Positions 18,055 to 26,159 of a stretch of DNA of 64,000 nt are shown here, piece after piece. Where the stretch lies: the NCBI GenBank assembly GCA_035275065.1, contig DATENM010000066.1, positions 1 through 64,000 on the forward strand. The letters are read 5' to 3'. Position numbers and translations under genes: made by a program. Every line of letters starts with the position of its first letter. Within the stretch, counting starts at the first letter, position 1. The notes beneath the pieces were generated by a model, which was not told the origin of the DNA, ran no database searches, and saw nothing but the letters and a program-made list of their open reading frames with translations. Origin of the DNA: Blastocatellia bacterium. GTDB taxonomy: Bacteria; Acidobacteriota; Blastocatellia; UBA7656.

Positions 18055-18106
18055 CTTTACCTTTCACCTCCGGTTAACCACATCCACGTTTGGCACCGCT
18101 GCCGGG

Positions 18107-18961
18107 TTACTCGAACGGCAGCAGCGGCTGAAGCTCGGCGATCTCTGATTCCGGCGCGACCAGATCGAGGCGGCGTGCCAGGCCGTGCCGCCTGGCTTCC
18201 TGGCGCAGCAGCTCGACCTGCGCGGCGGTCGCCGGTGCGTGGCCGTCGCGAGCCAGACGGCGCGGCAAGCCCGCGGGCTGGCGCGAGCGATAATTCAGGC
18301 TGTCGAGCGACAACGCCTGCGTCCGGCTTTCGGCAATCTTCGTCATGGCGTCGCGGACGAATTCGCGGCTCATCGGCACGGGCACGAAGGCCGGCGCCCA
18401 CAACACGTAAGTCGCAATGCCGCGCTCCGACAGACGGCGAATCGTTGCCAGCCGCCCGCTGGTTGGTGCGGCCCACGGCTCAATAATGTCTGATAGCCGG
18501 TCATCGATCACCGAAATGCTCATGCCAACGGCGGCGCGCGGCAGGCGGGCGATCAAGTCGGCGTCGCGCTCGACCAGGGTTTGCTTGGTCAGAATGAAGA
18601 GGCTGTGCTGCGGGTGGCGCTCGAAGACTTCAAGAATGCGGCGGGTGATCTGGTAGCGCTCTTCGACGGGCTGATAAGGATCGGTCGCGGTTGACATGAA
18701 AACCCGCGTCGGCTGGCGCAAGCGCCCCAGTTGTTTGTCGAGCAGTTCCGGCACGCCCTCTTTGACGTCAACATACGTGCCCCACTTCCGCTCTTCCAAC
18801 TGCTTGTGCTTCATGTGCGGCACGTAGCAGTAGGCGCAGCCTACTGTGCATCCCTGGTAAGGGTTGAGCGTGAAGCCGCCCATGCCGGAACGATTCAGCA
18901 CCGACCGTGGCTGAATGACGGTGAGCTTGACGGCTCGCTCAGGCTTGCGCGCGGGCTTCAT
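18107..18961 (-). CDS. SPL-family radical SAM protein
   Basis: This 284-residue protein has the [4Fe-4S]-binding CxxxCxxC at C38, C42 and C45 (CTVGCAYCYVPH). It also has STATDPYQPVEERYQITR and LFILTKQTLVERD, which are shared with the spore-photoproduct-lyase-like group of radical SAM proteins (COG1533). Its substrate is unknown, and DNA repair is suggested only by family resemblance. ATG 18961 is preferred, since upstream codons have no similarity. It is transcribed towards ndh's neighbour and may be independent. Confidence 0.85.
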   Translation of the reverse strand: MKPARKPERAVKLTVIQPRSVLNRSGMGGFTLNPYQGCTVGCAYCYVPHMKHKQLEERKWGTYVDVKEGVPELLDKQLGRLRQPTRVFMSTATDPYQPVEERYQITRRILEVFERHPQHSLFILTKQTLVERDADLIARLPRAAVGMSISVIDDRLSDIIEPWAAPTSGRLATIRRLSERGIATYVLWAPAFVPVPMSREFVRDAMTKIAESRTQALSLDSLNYRSRQPAGLPRRLARDGHAPATAAQVELLRQEARRHGLARRLDLVAPESEIAELQPLLPFE

Positions 18962-19136
18962 ATTCAAAGTATAAGAGGGCGGCCAGGGTGCAGCAATCGA
19001 GCGCCTGTCGCGCCTCGTGTGGTCGGTGCTCGCCCCTTCAAGTACAGCTTGCAAGGTCGGCACACTGACAATTCAAGAGATCAGTGAGCGGCAGGCGAGT
19101 AAGCGGCGGCGGGATTGGATTCTTTATGGATCAGGC

Positions 19137-19346
19137 TCAGACCGACACCTCGGCACCGGCCAGCCGCAGCGCGAAGACGCGATTCAGGCGGTCGCGGTTC
19201 TCGATCACTTGTCGGAGGTTGTTGCTGGCGGCTTCGATCAGTTCGGTTTCGCCCGTGGCGGCGGCTTTATCGAGGAGAGTTTGCGCATCCTGAACGATGC
19301 GCTCGGCTTCGGTGAGAATACGGCTCAGGGCTTCGGTTGAAAACAT
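19137..19346 (-). CDS. Small helical protein, 69 residues
   Basis: The ATG at 19346 has an AGGAAGG Shine-Dalgarno 4 bases upstream. The product is all helical and charged (RILTEAERIVQDAQTLLDKA, NNLRQVIENRDRLNRVF) with no membrane segment or Cys. I do not recognise it. A small DNA- or protein-binding coiled coil is possible. Confidence 0.55.
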   Translation of the reverse strand: MFSTEALSRILTEAERIVQDAQTLLDKAAATGETELIEAASNNLRQVIENRDRLNRVFALRLAGAEVSV

Positions 19347-19638
19347 GGGACCTTCCTGCCTGAATCTCGCCGGCGGCTGTCGGGCGCAGCTTAATTTGTT
19401 GACACCCACAAGCGGTTGAAGTATAAAGGTGGTGCGCTAGAGCGAACTGCAAATTCGGAATATTTCGGCTCCCCACAGCTTCGATATTCCAGCGTCTTGC
19501 GCACCACCATTACCTCATCCGGGCTGTGGCCCCACCCATGGCCCGGAGGCTTTACTCCCACGTCACGGACAATATCATAGTATTTCAGTCGGTTGCAACA
19601 GCAAAGTTAAGAATCTACCTTAACTGTTTTGCGCCGCC

Positions 19639-19690
19639 GGCTGGCCGGGTCGCCTTCTCCCGGATCGCAAGCCGTCTTAGCCTTCGAAGG
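19639..19690 (+). ncRNA. Candidate structured leader upstream of the 85-residue gene
   Basis: An outer stem GGCT/AGCC (19639-19642, 19670-19673) encloses CCGGG/CCCGG (19645-19649, 19659-19663) with a 3' internal loop ATCGCA. A self-complementary CCTTCGAAGG (19681-19690) then overlaps the ribosome-binding region of the gene at 19699. A similar arrangement occurs at 20040-20072. I do not recognise a named riboswitch class. Confidence 0.35.
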
Positions 19691-19698
19691 AGAGGTAA

Positions 19699-19956
19699 GT
19701 GGTGCCACAGAGTCTCAAAAAGCGCGCCGCCGAATTGGAGCGCCAGGTGAAAGAATACGCCGAGAACGTCAAGCGCGTCTTGCGCGAGTACCGCGAAACG
19801 CAGCGCGCCAGCGCGCGAGTCGAGCAGGTGCCGCCTTCGCGCATCCGTGCGCGATTGCTGCGCAAGCGGCGTGATGTCGAACGCGCCAACGCCGAGTACA
19901 TGGCGTTGCAGAAAGAGCTTGATATGATTCGCAGTCGTATGCAGGCGCGAAAATAG
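19699..19956 (+). CDS. Small coiled-coil protein, 85 residues
   Basis: The gene starts at one of two tandem GTG codons (19699 or 19702) after AAGGAGAGG. The product is a basic, almost entirely helical heptad-type protein (KKRAAELERQVKEYAENVKRVLREY, then RARLLRKRRDVERANAEYMALQKELDM) with no Cys or membrane segment. The function is unknown. It is flanked on both sides by similar hairpin motifs, so its expression may be regulated at the RNA level. Confidence 0.55.
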   Translation: MVPQSLKKRAAELERQVKEYAENVKRVLREYRETQRASARVEQVPPSRIRARLLRKRRDVERANAEYMALQKELDMIRSRMQARK

Positions 19957-20039
19957 GCCGTTCGCGTGATCCAAAAGCCGCCGTCCGGCAACGTCTCGAA
20001 TCCGTTCAAGTGGTGTCCCTAAATGGCTTGAATCTCTCC

Positions 20040-20090
20040 TGGGACCGGGCGGGTTGCCCGGTCGCGAGCCCATCCCTGCTGATTAAGCCG
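20040..20090 (+). ncRNA. Candidate structured leader upstream of the Gly/Tyr-rich secreted protein
   Basis: TGGG/CCCA (20040-20043, 20069-20072) encloses CCGGGC/GCCCGG (20045-20050, 20056-20061) with a 3' internal loop TCGCGAG and a downstream TTAAGCC. The CCGG-TCGCRAGCC core is shared with the element at 19639. The class is unrecognised. Confidence 0.33.
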
Positions 20091-20210
20091 GCCGCGCCGC
20101 CGCAAAATAATTCTTCAAACGGCAGGCCACCTTTGGCATAGGGGTTGTAATCATAAAGGGTGAGGGATTCCGGAAGGAAGATGGGGGATGCTTTCTAGGG
20201 AAAGGAAGGA

Positions 20211-20717
20211 ATGAATATGAACATACAGTGGATAAAGAAAGGCTTGGCAGGGACGGCGCTGGCGCTCATCCTGGGCATCGGCAGCACGACCGTGCTAAGC
20301 ACGACGGCGCAGGCGCAAGACCGTCGTTGGCGCGACCGAGATAATTATCGTTCGGAGCGTGAACGCGAGGAAGCGCGCCGGCGCGCCGAGCGCGAGCGTG
20401 AATGGGCTGCCCGTCAGCGCCAGAATAACCGCTATGTTTATGTGACTCCGCGAGTCGTGCCGCGCGTTTATAACGGCGGGGGCTATTATGGCGGTTACGG
20501 CAACTACGGTAGCTATGGCAATTATGGCGGCTCGTATGAGGAGCAGAGAGGGTTCAGCGACGGGCTGAATCGCGGACAGGAAGATGTGCGCGACCGGCGC
20601 TCCTTCAATCCGAACAACTCCAGCCACTATCGCAGCGGCAACGCGGCCTACCGCGAAGGCTTCCGCAGAGGCTACGCGCAAGGCTATCGCCAGTATGGCG
20701 GTTATGGCCGCTGGTAA
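20211..20717 (+). CDS. Secreted Arg/Glu- and Gly/Tyr-rich protein
   Basis: This 168-residue protein has a signal peptide (GLAGTALALILGIGS...AQAQ). It then has a strongly charged R/E segment (residues 40-70), a GGYYGGYGNYGSYGNYGG low-complexity stretch near 100-110, and a C-terminal tail of paired motifs (RGFSDGLNRGQEDVRDR, YREGFRRGYAQGYRQYG). The tail resembles the YxxGFxxGYxxGY motifs of small exported proteins common in Acidobacteriota. The role may be structural or envelope stress, but it is unknown. The Shine-Dalgarno is AGGAAGGA, and the gene ends in a strong terminator. Confidence 0.7.
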   Translation: MNMNIQWIKKGLAGTALALILGIGSTTVLSTTAQAQDRRWRDRDNYRSEREREEARRRAEREREWAARQRQNNRYVYVTPRVVPRVYNGGGYYGGYGNYGSYGNYGGSYEEQRGFSDGLNRGQEDVRDRRSFNPNNSSHYRSGNAAYREGFRRGYAQGYRQYGGYGRW

Positions 20718-20740
20718 TTAACGCGAGCCTTAAATAGATT

Positions 20741-20782
20741 GAGCGGGCCTGGACGTGAAGTCCGGCCCGCTCTTTTGTTTTT
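20741..20782 (+). terminator. Rho-independent terminator
   Basis: The 9-bp stem GAGCGGGCC/GGCCCGCTC, extended inside by GGAC/GTCC, is followed by TTTTGTTTTT. It ends the transcript of the secreted protein gene. Confidence 0.9.
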
Positions 20783-20803
20783 CAGCGCCGCTTGCTGTCG
20801 CGA

Positions 20804-22510
20804 TTACTGAGCGCGCTCGGCAGCGGTGAAGCGCGGCTCGATGTCAACGGGAATGTTTCCCAGCTTGTCGAGCGTCTTCTGCATCTCCGGGCGAATCACG
20901 CCGTACTTATCGAGCAGCGCTTTGGCTTTCTCGTAAGAGCCTTCGGCTTGCAGCGTGAGAATCTCATTCGTCAGCTTGCGCACCGCGTCTTTGATCTTCG
21001 CCGGGTCAATGCTGTAAGTTCCCGCCGCCTCGTTGTACTTGATGCCGCCTTCGTCGCTCAGGTAATTGAACTGCAAAGCCTGCCCCTTGCCGTGCGCCTC
21101 GGTGGTGCCAAAGCGCACAGAGCGGAACGAGCTGGCCAGGTAAGTCGTGTAGAGGTCGCGCTCCATCGCCGGATCAATGGCGCCCTTATCGATCAAGTAT
21201 TGTAGCGCCCACAACCCTGTGATGTCGGCCTTGGCCTCTTCAATCGCCGAATAGAGTTCCTTGAGCTGTCCGCGCACGGTCGTCGCGTTGCCCGCGACCG
21301 TGATGTTGTGCGGGCCGAGGCCGTGCAACAGCTCGTGCATGAGGATGTGCGTGAAGAAGGCGTCGAAGGAGATTTGTGATGACTGCGCCGGGTCGAGCGC
21401 GACCTTCGAGATAGGGATCAGCACCTTGTTGAATTTCGCCTCCTGCATATTCTTGAGCATCACGCGCTTCGAGCCCTTCTCTTTGACGACCTGCTCGTCG
21501 TTCGGCAGGTTGAAGGCCGCCGTCTGCACGCCGCGGTTGCCGTCGCCCGCAGTGAAGACTACGTCAACGACGCGAATCGGCGAAGCCGCGCCGAGCTTCG
21601 GGTTGCGGTAGCGCGCCTCCATCGGCAGGTTGTTTTCGAGCTCTTGCAGGTAGCTGCTGAACTTCACCAGCTTGCCCGATTCGGCGTCGTCGCGCAAAGT
21701 GACGAACGCCTCGTAAGCCGCTTTGTAGCCGAACAGCTCGTCCTCGTAGGTCTCGTACGGCCCGATGGTGATGTCAAGCGGCGCGTCGAGGTCCATCCAC
21801 GCCACGTCGCTCAAATAATAATTATCGGAGAGGAACGCATCGGCGCGCTTGGTCAAGAAATCCTTCAGCGTCGCATTCGACGTCAGCCCGGCGGCCTCGC
21901 GCAAGGCGGCGGCGGCAGGCGCCAGGAACTGCTGATACTCCTGGCTGTAAGGGACCAGCTTGAGCTTGCCCGCATTATCGCGGCGGATGACTGTAAAGAA
22001 GCCTTCGGCCTGCTTACGGTCGGCGGCAGAGAGCGACTGCGACCAGGCGGTGAACTCGTCTTTGGTGATGTCGTCGGGATAGAAGCCGGCGTAGGCTGGT
22101 TTTTCAGCCGGCACGCCGGAGATGAACGGCTTGTTGTGATCGAGCCGCGACCACGGGCCTTTGTTGATCATGAAGTAATGCCGCCGCGCCTGGCCGAGCG
22201 GCGAGGTGTCGGCGTCGAGCCGGGTTTTAAGATCAACGTTGCCGCTCCAGACCTGGCGCAGAAAGATGTCATCCATCAGACGCGCCGCCTGAATGATCTT
22301 GGCGAGCGCCTGCTGATCGCCCGCCGAAAGTTTCGCGGTGTCGGCGGCGACATCGGTCGGCGCAAAGCGCGCGATCATCTGTTCGAGTTGTGCCTGATCG
22401 GGCATGTTGGCGCTCTCCTTTGCCGGTTGCGTGGGCTGCGGTTGCTGGCAGCTTGCGATGAACACGCTCAATGCAAGCAGGAGCCATAAAGGGGGTCTCA
22501 ATGATTTCAT
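20804..22510 (-). CDS. Lipoprotein zinc peptidase of the M49 (dipeptidyl-peptidase III) family
   Basis: This 568-residue protein has a lipobox LSVFIASC with the lipidated Cys at 21. The zinc site is HELLH at 392-396 and a second motif EEAKAD at 424-429 supplies the glutamate ligand. This HEXXH plus EExxAD pairing matches bacterial M49-like proteins, whose classic form is HEXXGH. It probably cleaves dipeptides from oligopeptides in the periplasm. ATG 22510 is chosen because it directly precedes the signal peptide. Confidence 0.85.
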   Translation of the reverse strand: MKSLRPPLWLLLALSVFIASCQQPQPTQPAKESANMPDQAQLEQMIARFAPTDVAADTAKLSAGDQQALAKIIQAARLMDDIFLRQVWSGNVDLKTRLDADTSPLGQARRHYFMINKGPWSRLDHNKPFISGVPAEKPAYAGFYPDDITKDEFTAWSQSLSAADRKQAEGFFTVIRRDNAGKLKLVPYSQEYQQFLAPAAAALREAAGLTSNATLKDFLTKRADAFLSDNYYLSDVAWMDLDAPLDITIGPYETYEDELFGYKAAYEAFVTLRDDAESGKLVKFSSYLQELENNLPMEARYRNPKLGAASPIRVVDVVFTAGDGNRGVQTAAFNLPNDEQVVKEKGSKRVMLKNMQEAKFNKVLIPISKVALDPAQSSQISFDAFFTHILMHELLHGLGPHNITVAGNATTVRGQLKELYSAIEEAKADITGLWALQYLIDKGAIDPAMERDLYTTYLASSFRSVRFGTTEAHGKGQALQFNYLSDEGGIKYNEAAGTYSIDPAKIKDAVRKLTNEILTLQAEGSYEKAKALLDKYGVIRPEMQKTLDKLGNIPVDIEPRFTAAERAQ

Positions 22511-22597
22511 GCTCTCACCATCCTCGGAAATTTGTCGGTCTTGCAGCGAAGACTTTATCACTTTTTGCCGCGGATTTCTCGCGCCGGCGTCGCCGCT

Positions 22598-23347
22598 TCA
22601 TCCGACCTCAACCTGGGCAAGCAAGGGGAAGTGATCCGACGCCTGCGTGACCAGGCTGTCACGAAAGACTTCGCAAGCGGTCAATCGATTGGCGAAGGCT
22701 TGCGGCAGGAAGATGTAGTCAAAGCGAATGTTCGCGCCCCAGGTCGGAAAGGTGAATCCCGCGTCCGCCGGGTGCAGACTGCGGTAGCCGTCCGTATACT
22801 TGGCGTCGAGCATAATCTGAATCACACGCCAGTGTATCTTACCGCCACCGAGCCAGAGCAGCGGTAGCAACCGCAGCGGCAGCCGTCGCGTATCGAGTAT
22901 CGCCCCCGGCGCCAGCGTGTTGAAATCGCCGACCAGGGCGTGATAGCCCTGCTGGTATTGCTCGATGTCTTTGAGCATGGCGCGCAATTCTCTGATCCGC
23001 CGCCACTCTGCCAGGTTGGAATGAATGGCGCTGAGATGCAGGCCGAAGACGCGCAGCCCGGTGTCGGCGGGAACGATCTCAAGATAAGGATGACGCGTGC
23101 GCGGCGGGCGGTGCCATTCATAGTGCGTGATCGGCAGCCGGCTCATAAACGCGAGCGAATGGCCGTCACGCGCGGCCCACACCGGCATCTGTGTGTCACT
23201 GGCGAGGCGCTCGATGACGGCGGGCCGCGTCGCTTCTTGAAAGACCACCAGGTCAGGGTTGCACGACCGCACGACCGCGCTGAGATAGGCTTCCCGCCCG
23301 ACCCCGCCATAGCGGATGTTGTAACTGAGCAGCTTGAGGGGCATCAC
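22598..23347 (-). CDS. Endonuclease/exonuclease/phosphatase-family protein
   Basis: This 249-residue protein has the metal-dependent EEP fold motifs in order: LSYNIRYGG, VFQEATRP, LHLSAIHSN, VGDFNTLAPG and QASDHFPLLA. No signal peptide is visible. Family members cleave nucleic acids, phosphoinositides or sphingolipids, and the substrate is unknown here. Its start overlaps the stop of the upstream nucleotidyltransferase-like gene by 4 bases (ATGA), so the two are coupled. Confidence 0.85.
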   Translation of the reverse strand: MMPLKLLSYNIRYGGVGREAYLSAVVRSCNPDLVVFQEATRPAVIERLASDTQMPVWAARDGHSLAFMSRLPITHYEWHRPPRTRHPYLEIVPADTGLRVFGLHLSAIHSNLAEWRRIRELRAMLKDIEQYQQGYHALVGDFNTLAPGAILDTRRLPLRLLPLLWLGGGKIHWRVIQIMLDAKYTDGYRSLHPADAGFTFPTWGANIRFDYIFLPQAFANRLTACEVFRDSLVTQASDHFPLLAQVEVG

Positions 23348-23835
23348 TTTTCGGGCTTCTCGATCAGCGTAAGGTAAGGCTGGCCGGCGATGTCGCCGCG
23401 CAGCTTGATGACGAACTCTCTCGACGCCTGAATGTTGACCGGGCGTCCCACCATGCGTTGCAGTTTCTCGCGCAGCGGCACCAGCGCCGGGGCGATGTCG
23501 GGGTCCTTGTCGCTGAGCGGCTTCGAGTGAATCTTCGGCATGTAGAAGCCGTCCAGGATGTAGAGGTCCATGACTTCGTCGCCCACCAGCGTCAGGTCGA
23601 GGTCGCTGGTGCCCGGCCCGTCGGCATCGAACGGCGCGCCATCGTCGTAGCGCACGCCGGTGACGGAACTGCCGCGCAGCACCGCGCCGGTGCCTTCCGG
23701 TATTTCCGCGCGCACCGCGTCACAGAACGCTTCAAAGCGGCGCGGGTCGCCACCGAACGCCAGCCGCACCACGCGCTCGCGCTTCTCTTCGTCGGTCATC
23801 TCGTCATTGCTTTTCGACGTTGCCTCTTCAGCCAT
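23344..23835 (-). CDS. Minimal nucleotidyltransferase-like protein
   Basis: This 163-residue protein has LRGSSVTG (G55-S57) followed after an insertion by TSDLDLTLVG with D78 and D80. This fits the hG[GS]...DxD core of polymerase-beta-type nucleotidyltransferases. The spacing of about 20 residues is longer than usual. Transfer of a nucleotide to a protein or small molecule is possible. The Shine-Dalgarno GGAGGG is 5 bases before the ATG. It is coupled to the EEP protein downstream, but no antitoxin-like partner is seen. Confidence 0.65.
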   Translation of the reverse strand: MAEEATSKSNDEMTDEEKRERVVRLAFGGDPRRFEAFCDAVRAEIPEGTGAVLRGSSVTGVRYDDGAPFDADGPGTSDLDLTLVGDEVMDLYILDGFYMPKIHSKPLSDKDPDIAPALVPLREKLQRMVGRPVNIQASREFVIKLRGDIAGQPYLTLIEKPEK

Positions 23836-23944
23836 GAGAGCCCTCCGGGTAAGTAAAGATTATTACCGAATCGGCGCGCCCACTCTGACAATTCGTATCA
23901 AAGATCGTGCCACATCGGCGCCGGTGATCACACACGACGGGCGG

Positions 23945-25381
23945 TCACACCTGTTCCTTCAGCAAGGAGGCGAACGCCTCTGCCGCCTTCATCATCACGC
24001 CGCGCCTGCGCCACTCGGCGAGCTCGACCTTGTCGCAAGCCGCAAGGTCGCGGGCAAAGATCGCCTCGAACTCGGCGGCGACCTTGCGGTCGTAAAGGCA
24101 GACGTTGTTCTCGTCGTTGAGCGCGAAGGCCCGGTTGTCGAAGTTGGTCGTCCCCACCGTAGACCACACGCCATCGCACACCATGTACTTGTGGTGCAGC
24201 ATGGTGCGGTTGTACTCGTAAATTTCGATGCCGTGCTTGAGCAGCGGGCCGTACAGTCGTGTGCTGTTGAACCGCGCCAGCCGCGTATCATTGTGGCGGC
24301 CCGCGACCATGATCTTGACGGCCACGCCGCGCCGCCGCGCATCGATGAGAATGTCGAGCGCCGCCCGGTCCGGCACGAAGTAAGGGTTGGCGATCAGGAT
24401 GGACTGGCGCGCGCAGACGATGGACAGATAGTACATGACGCGCACCGTCGAGGAGCCGGTTTCCGGCGAGCTGAGGATGGACTGTATCTCCATCTCGCCC
24501 GCCTCTTCGGTCGGCGGGAAGTAGTCCGGCCCCGATACCAGCTCGCCGGTCGTTTCGAGCCAGTTGCGCGCGAAGCCGGTCTGCAAAGTCATGGCCGCCG
24601 GCCCCTCGATGCGCACCTGGATGTCGCGCCAGTGGTGTTCGTCCTCGGCGTTGCCCAGCCAGTGGTCGGCGATGCCGGCGCCGCCGGTGAAGCCGGTGCG
24701 CCCGTCGATGATCAGCGACTTGCGGTGCGTGCGGTTGTTGACGCGGTTGAGGCTGTACCAGCGCACGGGGTGATACCACTCGACCTGACAGCCGCCCGCT
24801 TCCAGCGTCTTCAAGATGTCGGCCCCGATGCTTGAAGCGCCGACCGCGTCGAGCAGGATTTTGACCGGCAAGCCTTCGCGCGCGCGGGCCGCCAGCGCGT
24901 CGGCGAAGCGCTTGCCGATCTTCCCCTCCCAGTAGATGTAAGCCTCGATGGTGATCGAGCGCCTGGCCTGCTCGATGGCCTCCATCATCGCCGGGTAGAA
25001 CTGGTCGCCGTTGTTAAAGATGGCAAAGGTGTTGCCGCGCAGGAATGCCGCGCCGGTCGCGCCCGTCACCGTGCTCAGGAATTCTTCTGACTCGATGGCG
25101 AACTCGTGTTCGAGCCCGTAAGCCGGCGAGCCTTCTCTGGGCGTGGACAGGTACATCAAGAAGGCGGTGATGATTAGCGCGAGCGCGATCCCTGAGTGGT
25201 GATCGAAATAAAAGAAGGCGGCGGCGGCGGCCCACAGCCACCACGACCAGATGAGCGACCGCAGCCGCCCCCACCAGCCGGGGACGCCCTTCGGTCGCCG
25301 CCGGCGGCGGGGCTTGTGCTTCGCTGCGAAGTTGCTTTTGCGAGGGCTGGCGGCGGGCTTAGTTCTTCGCTCTTCGTGCAT
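23945..25381 (-). CDS. Cardiolipin synthase-like phospholipase D family protein
   Basis: This 478-residue protein begins with a very basic N-terminus (KHKPRRRRRPK) and hydrophobic segments at about 42-60 and 64-80. Two HKD motifs follow: H219-K221-D226 (THRKSLIIDGRTGFTGG) and H396-K398-D403 (LHHKYMVCDG). The order, membrane anchor and length fit bacterial cardiolipin synthases, which condense phosphatidylglycerol or exchange with phosphatidylethanolamine. Other PLD transphosphatidylases cannot be excluded. Confidence 0.88.
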   Translation of the reverse strand: MHEERRTKPAASPRKSNFAAKHKPRRRRRPKGVPGWWGRLRSLIWSWWLWAAAAAFFYFDHHSGIALALIITAFLMYLSTPREGSPAYGLEHEFAIESEEFLSTVTGATGAAFLRGNTFAIFNNGDQFYPAMMEAIEQARRSITIEAYIYWEGKIGKRFADALAARAREGLPVKILLDAVGASSIGADILKTLEAGGCQVEWYHPVRWYSLNRVNNRTHRKSLIIDGRTGFTGGAGIADHWLGNAEDEHHWRDIQVRIEGPAAMTLQTGFARNWLETTGELVSGPDYFPPTEEAGEMEIQSILSSPETGSSTVRVMYYLSIVCARQSILIANPYFVPDRAALDILIDARRRGVAVKIMVAGRHNDTRLARFNSTRLYGPLLKHGIEIYEYNRTMLHHKYMVCDGVWSTVGTTNFDNRAFALNDENNVCLYDRKVAAEFEAIFARDLAACDKVELAEWRRRGVMMKAAEAFASLLKEQV

Positions 25382-25547
25382 GTAATGTGAATCGCAAAAG
25401 GCACACGGTCAAAGATGTCCGGATTAAACGCAACCGTCACAAGCTCACCGGGCGGGCGCGACGGTTCGAACTCAGAAGCCCGGCGCCATTAGCTGATATG
25501 ATAAACGATTCGTGGCCGCCCCGAAACACCGCGCCGAGGATTCACGC

Positions 25548-26159
25548 ATGAAGCCAACCGGCTTGAGGTATACGAGACACATCGCGCTACTGCTCCTGAT
25601 CGCCGCGCTGCTGATCGTCACGCAGTCGAACAGCCTGCCCAACGGCATCAGCTTCACGCCGCGAATGCGCGCCATCAACCGGCTCAAGAACCGCACACGG
25701 CTGCCGCAGCCATCGGACTTCGACGACCGGGTCACGCTCGACGCCTTGCTACAGCCCGGCGGCGACCGCGGTCGCTGGTCCGAGGCGTCGGCGGCGCGGC
25801 TCGAAGGCTACGTCGTCAGGGTCATGGCGGGCAGCGTCGAATCGGCCAACTGCTACTCGTTCCTGCGGCGTGATACGCACATCGAGGTGGCGCTCGCCCC
25901 CGAAGCCGCGCCGCGCGGGCGCGTCGAATTGGAAGTCACGCCGCGCATCAGAGAGTGGGCCAGGGCGCAAGGCTGGGACTGGTCTACCGAGGCGCTGGCG
26001 GGCGAGTTGCCGGGCCACTGGTGTTCCTTCGAAGGGTGGCTGTTGTTTGACACAGGACATGACAACGAATCAGAAAACACCAACTCCGGGGGCGCGAAGA
26101 ATTGGCGCGCGACGGCCTGGGAACTTCACCCGGTCACCGCAATCAAGGTGATTCGCTAA
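25548..26159 (+). CDS. Membrane-anchored or secreted protein with C-terminal WRATAWExHPVT module
   Basis: This 203-residue protein has an N-terminal hydrophobic segment (HIALLLLIAALLIVTQS), likely a signal anchor. The body (VRVMAGSVESANCYSF, HIEVALAP, RVELEVTPRIREW, GWLLFDTGHDNE, NWRATAWELHPVTAIKV) resembles an OB-like beta domain found in other uncharacterised bacterial exported proteins. The function is unknown. The start at 25548 has GAGGA 9 bases upstream. Its last 4 bases overlap the convergent Gfo/Idh gene. Confidence 0.65.
   Translation: MKPTGLRYTRHIALLLLIAALLIVTQSNSLPNGISFTPRMRAINRLKNRTRLPQPSDFDDRVTLDALLQPGGDRGRWSEASAARLEGYVVRVMAGSVESANCYSFLRRDTHIEVALAPEAAPRGRVELEVTPRIREWARAQGWDWSTEALAGELPGHWCSFEGWLLFDTGHDNESENTNSGGAKNWRATAWELHPVTAIKVIR

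Noticed and set aside
16795..18486. 563-codon plus-strand open frame opposite ndh
   Set aside because: It shadows a clear NDH-2 gene, and the product has no recognisable domain.
19639..19690. Assignment to the c-di-GMP-I (GEMM) riboswitch
   Set aside because: Only a short GCAAGCC-like piece matches. The tetraloop, its receptor and the downstream stem are not in the right order.
23344..23835. MenAT/AbiEii-type toxin
   Set aside because: No antitoxin-like partner is adjacent, and the neighbour is an EEP-type enzyme.
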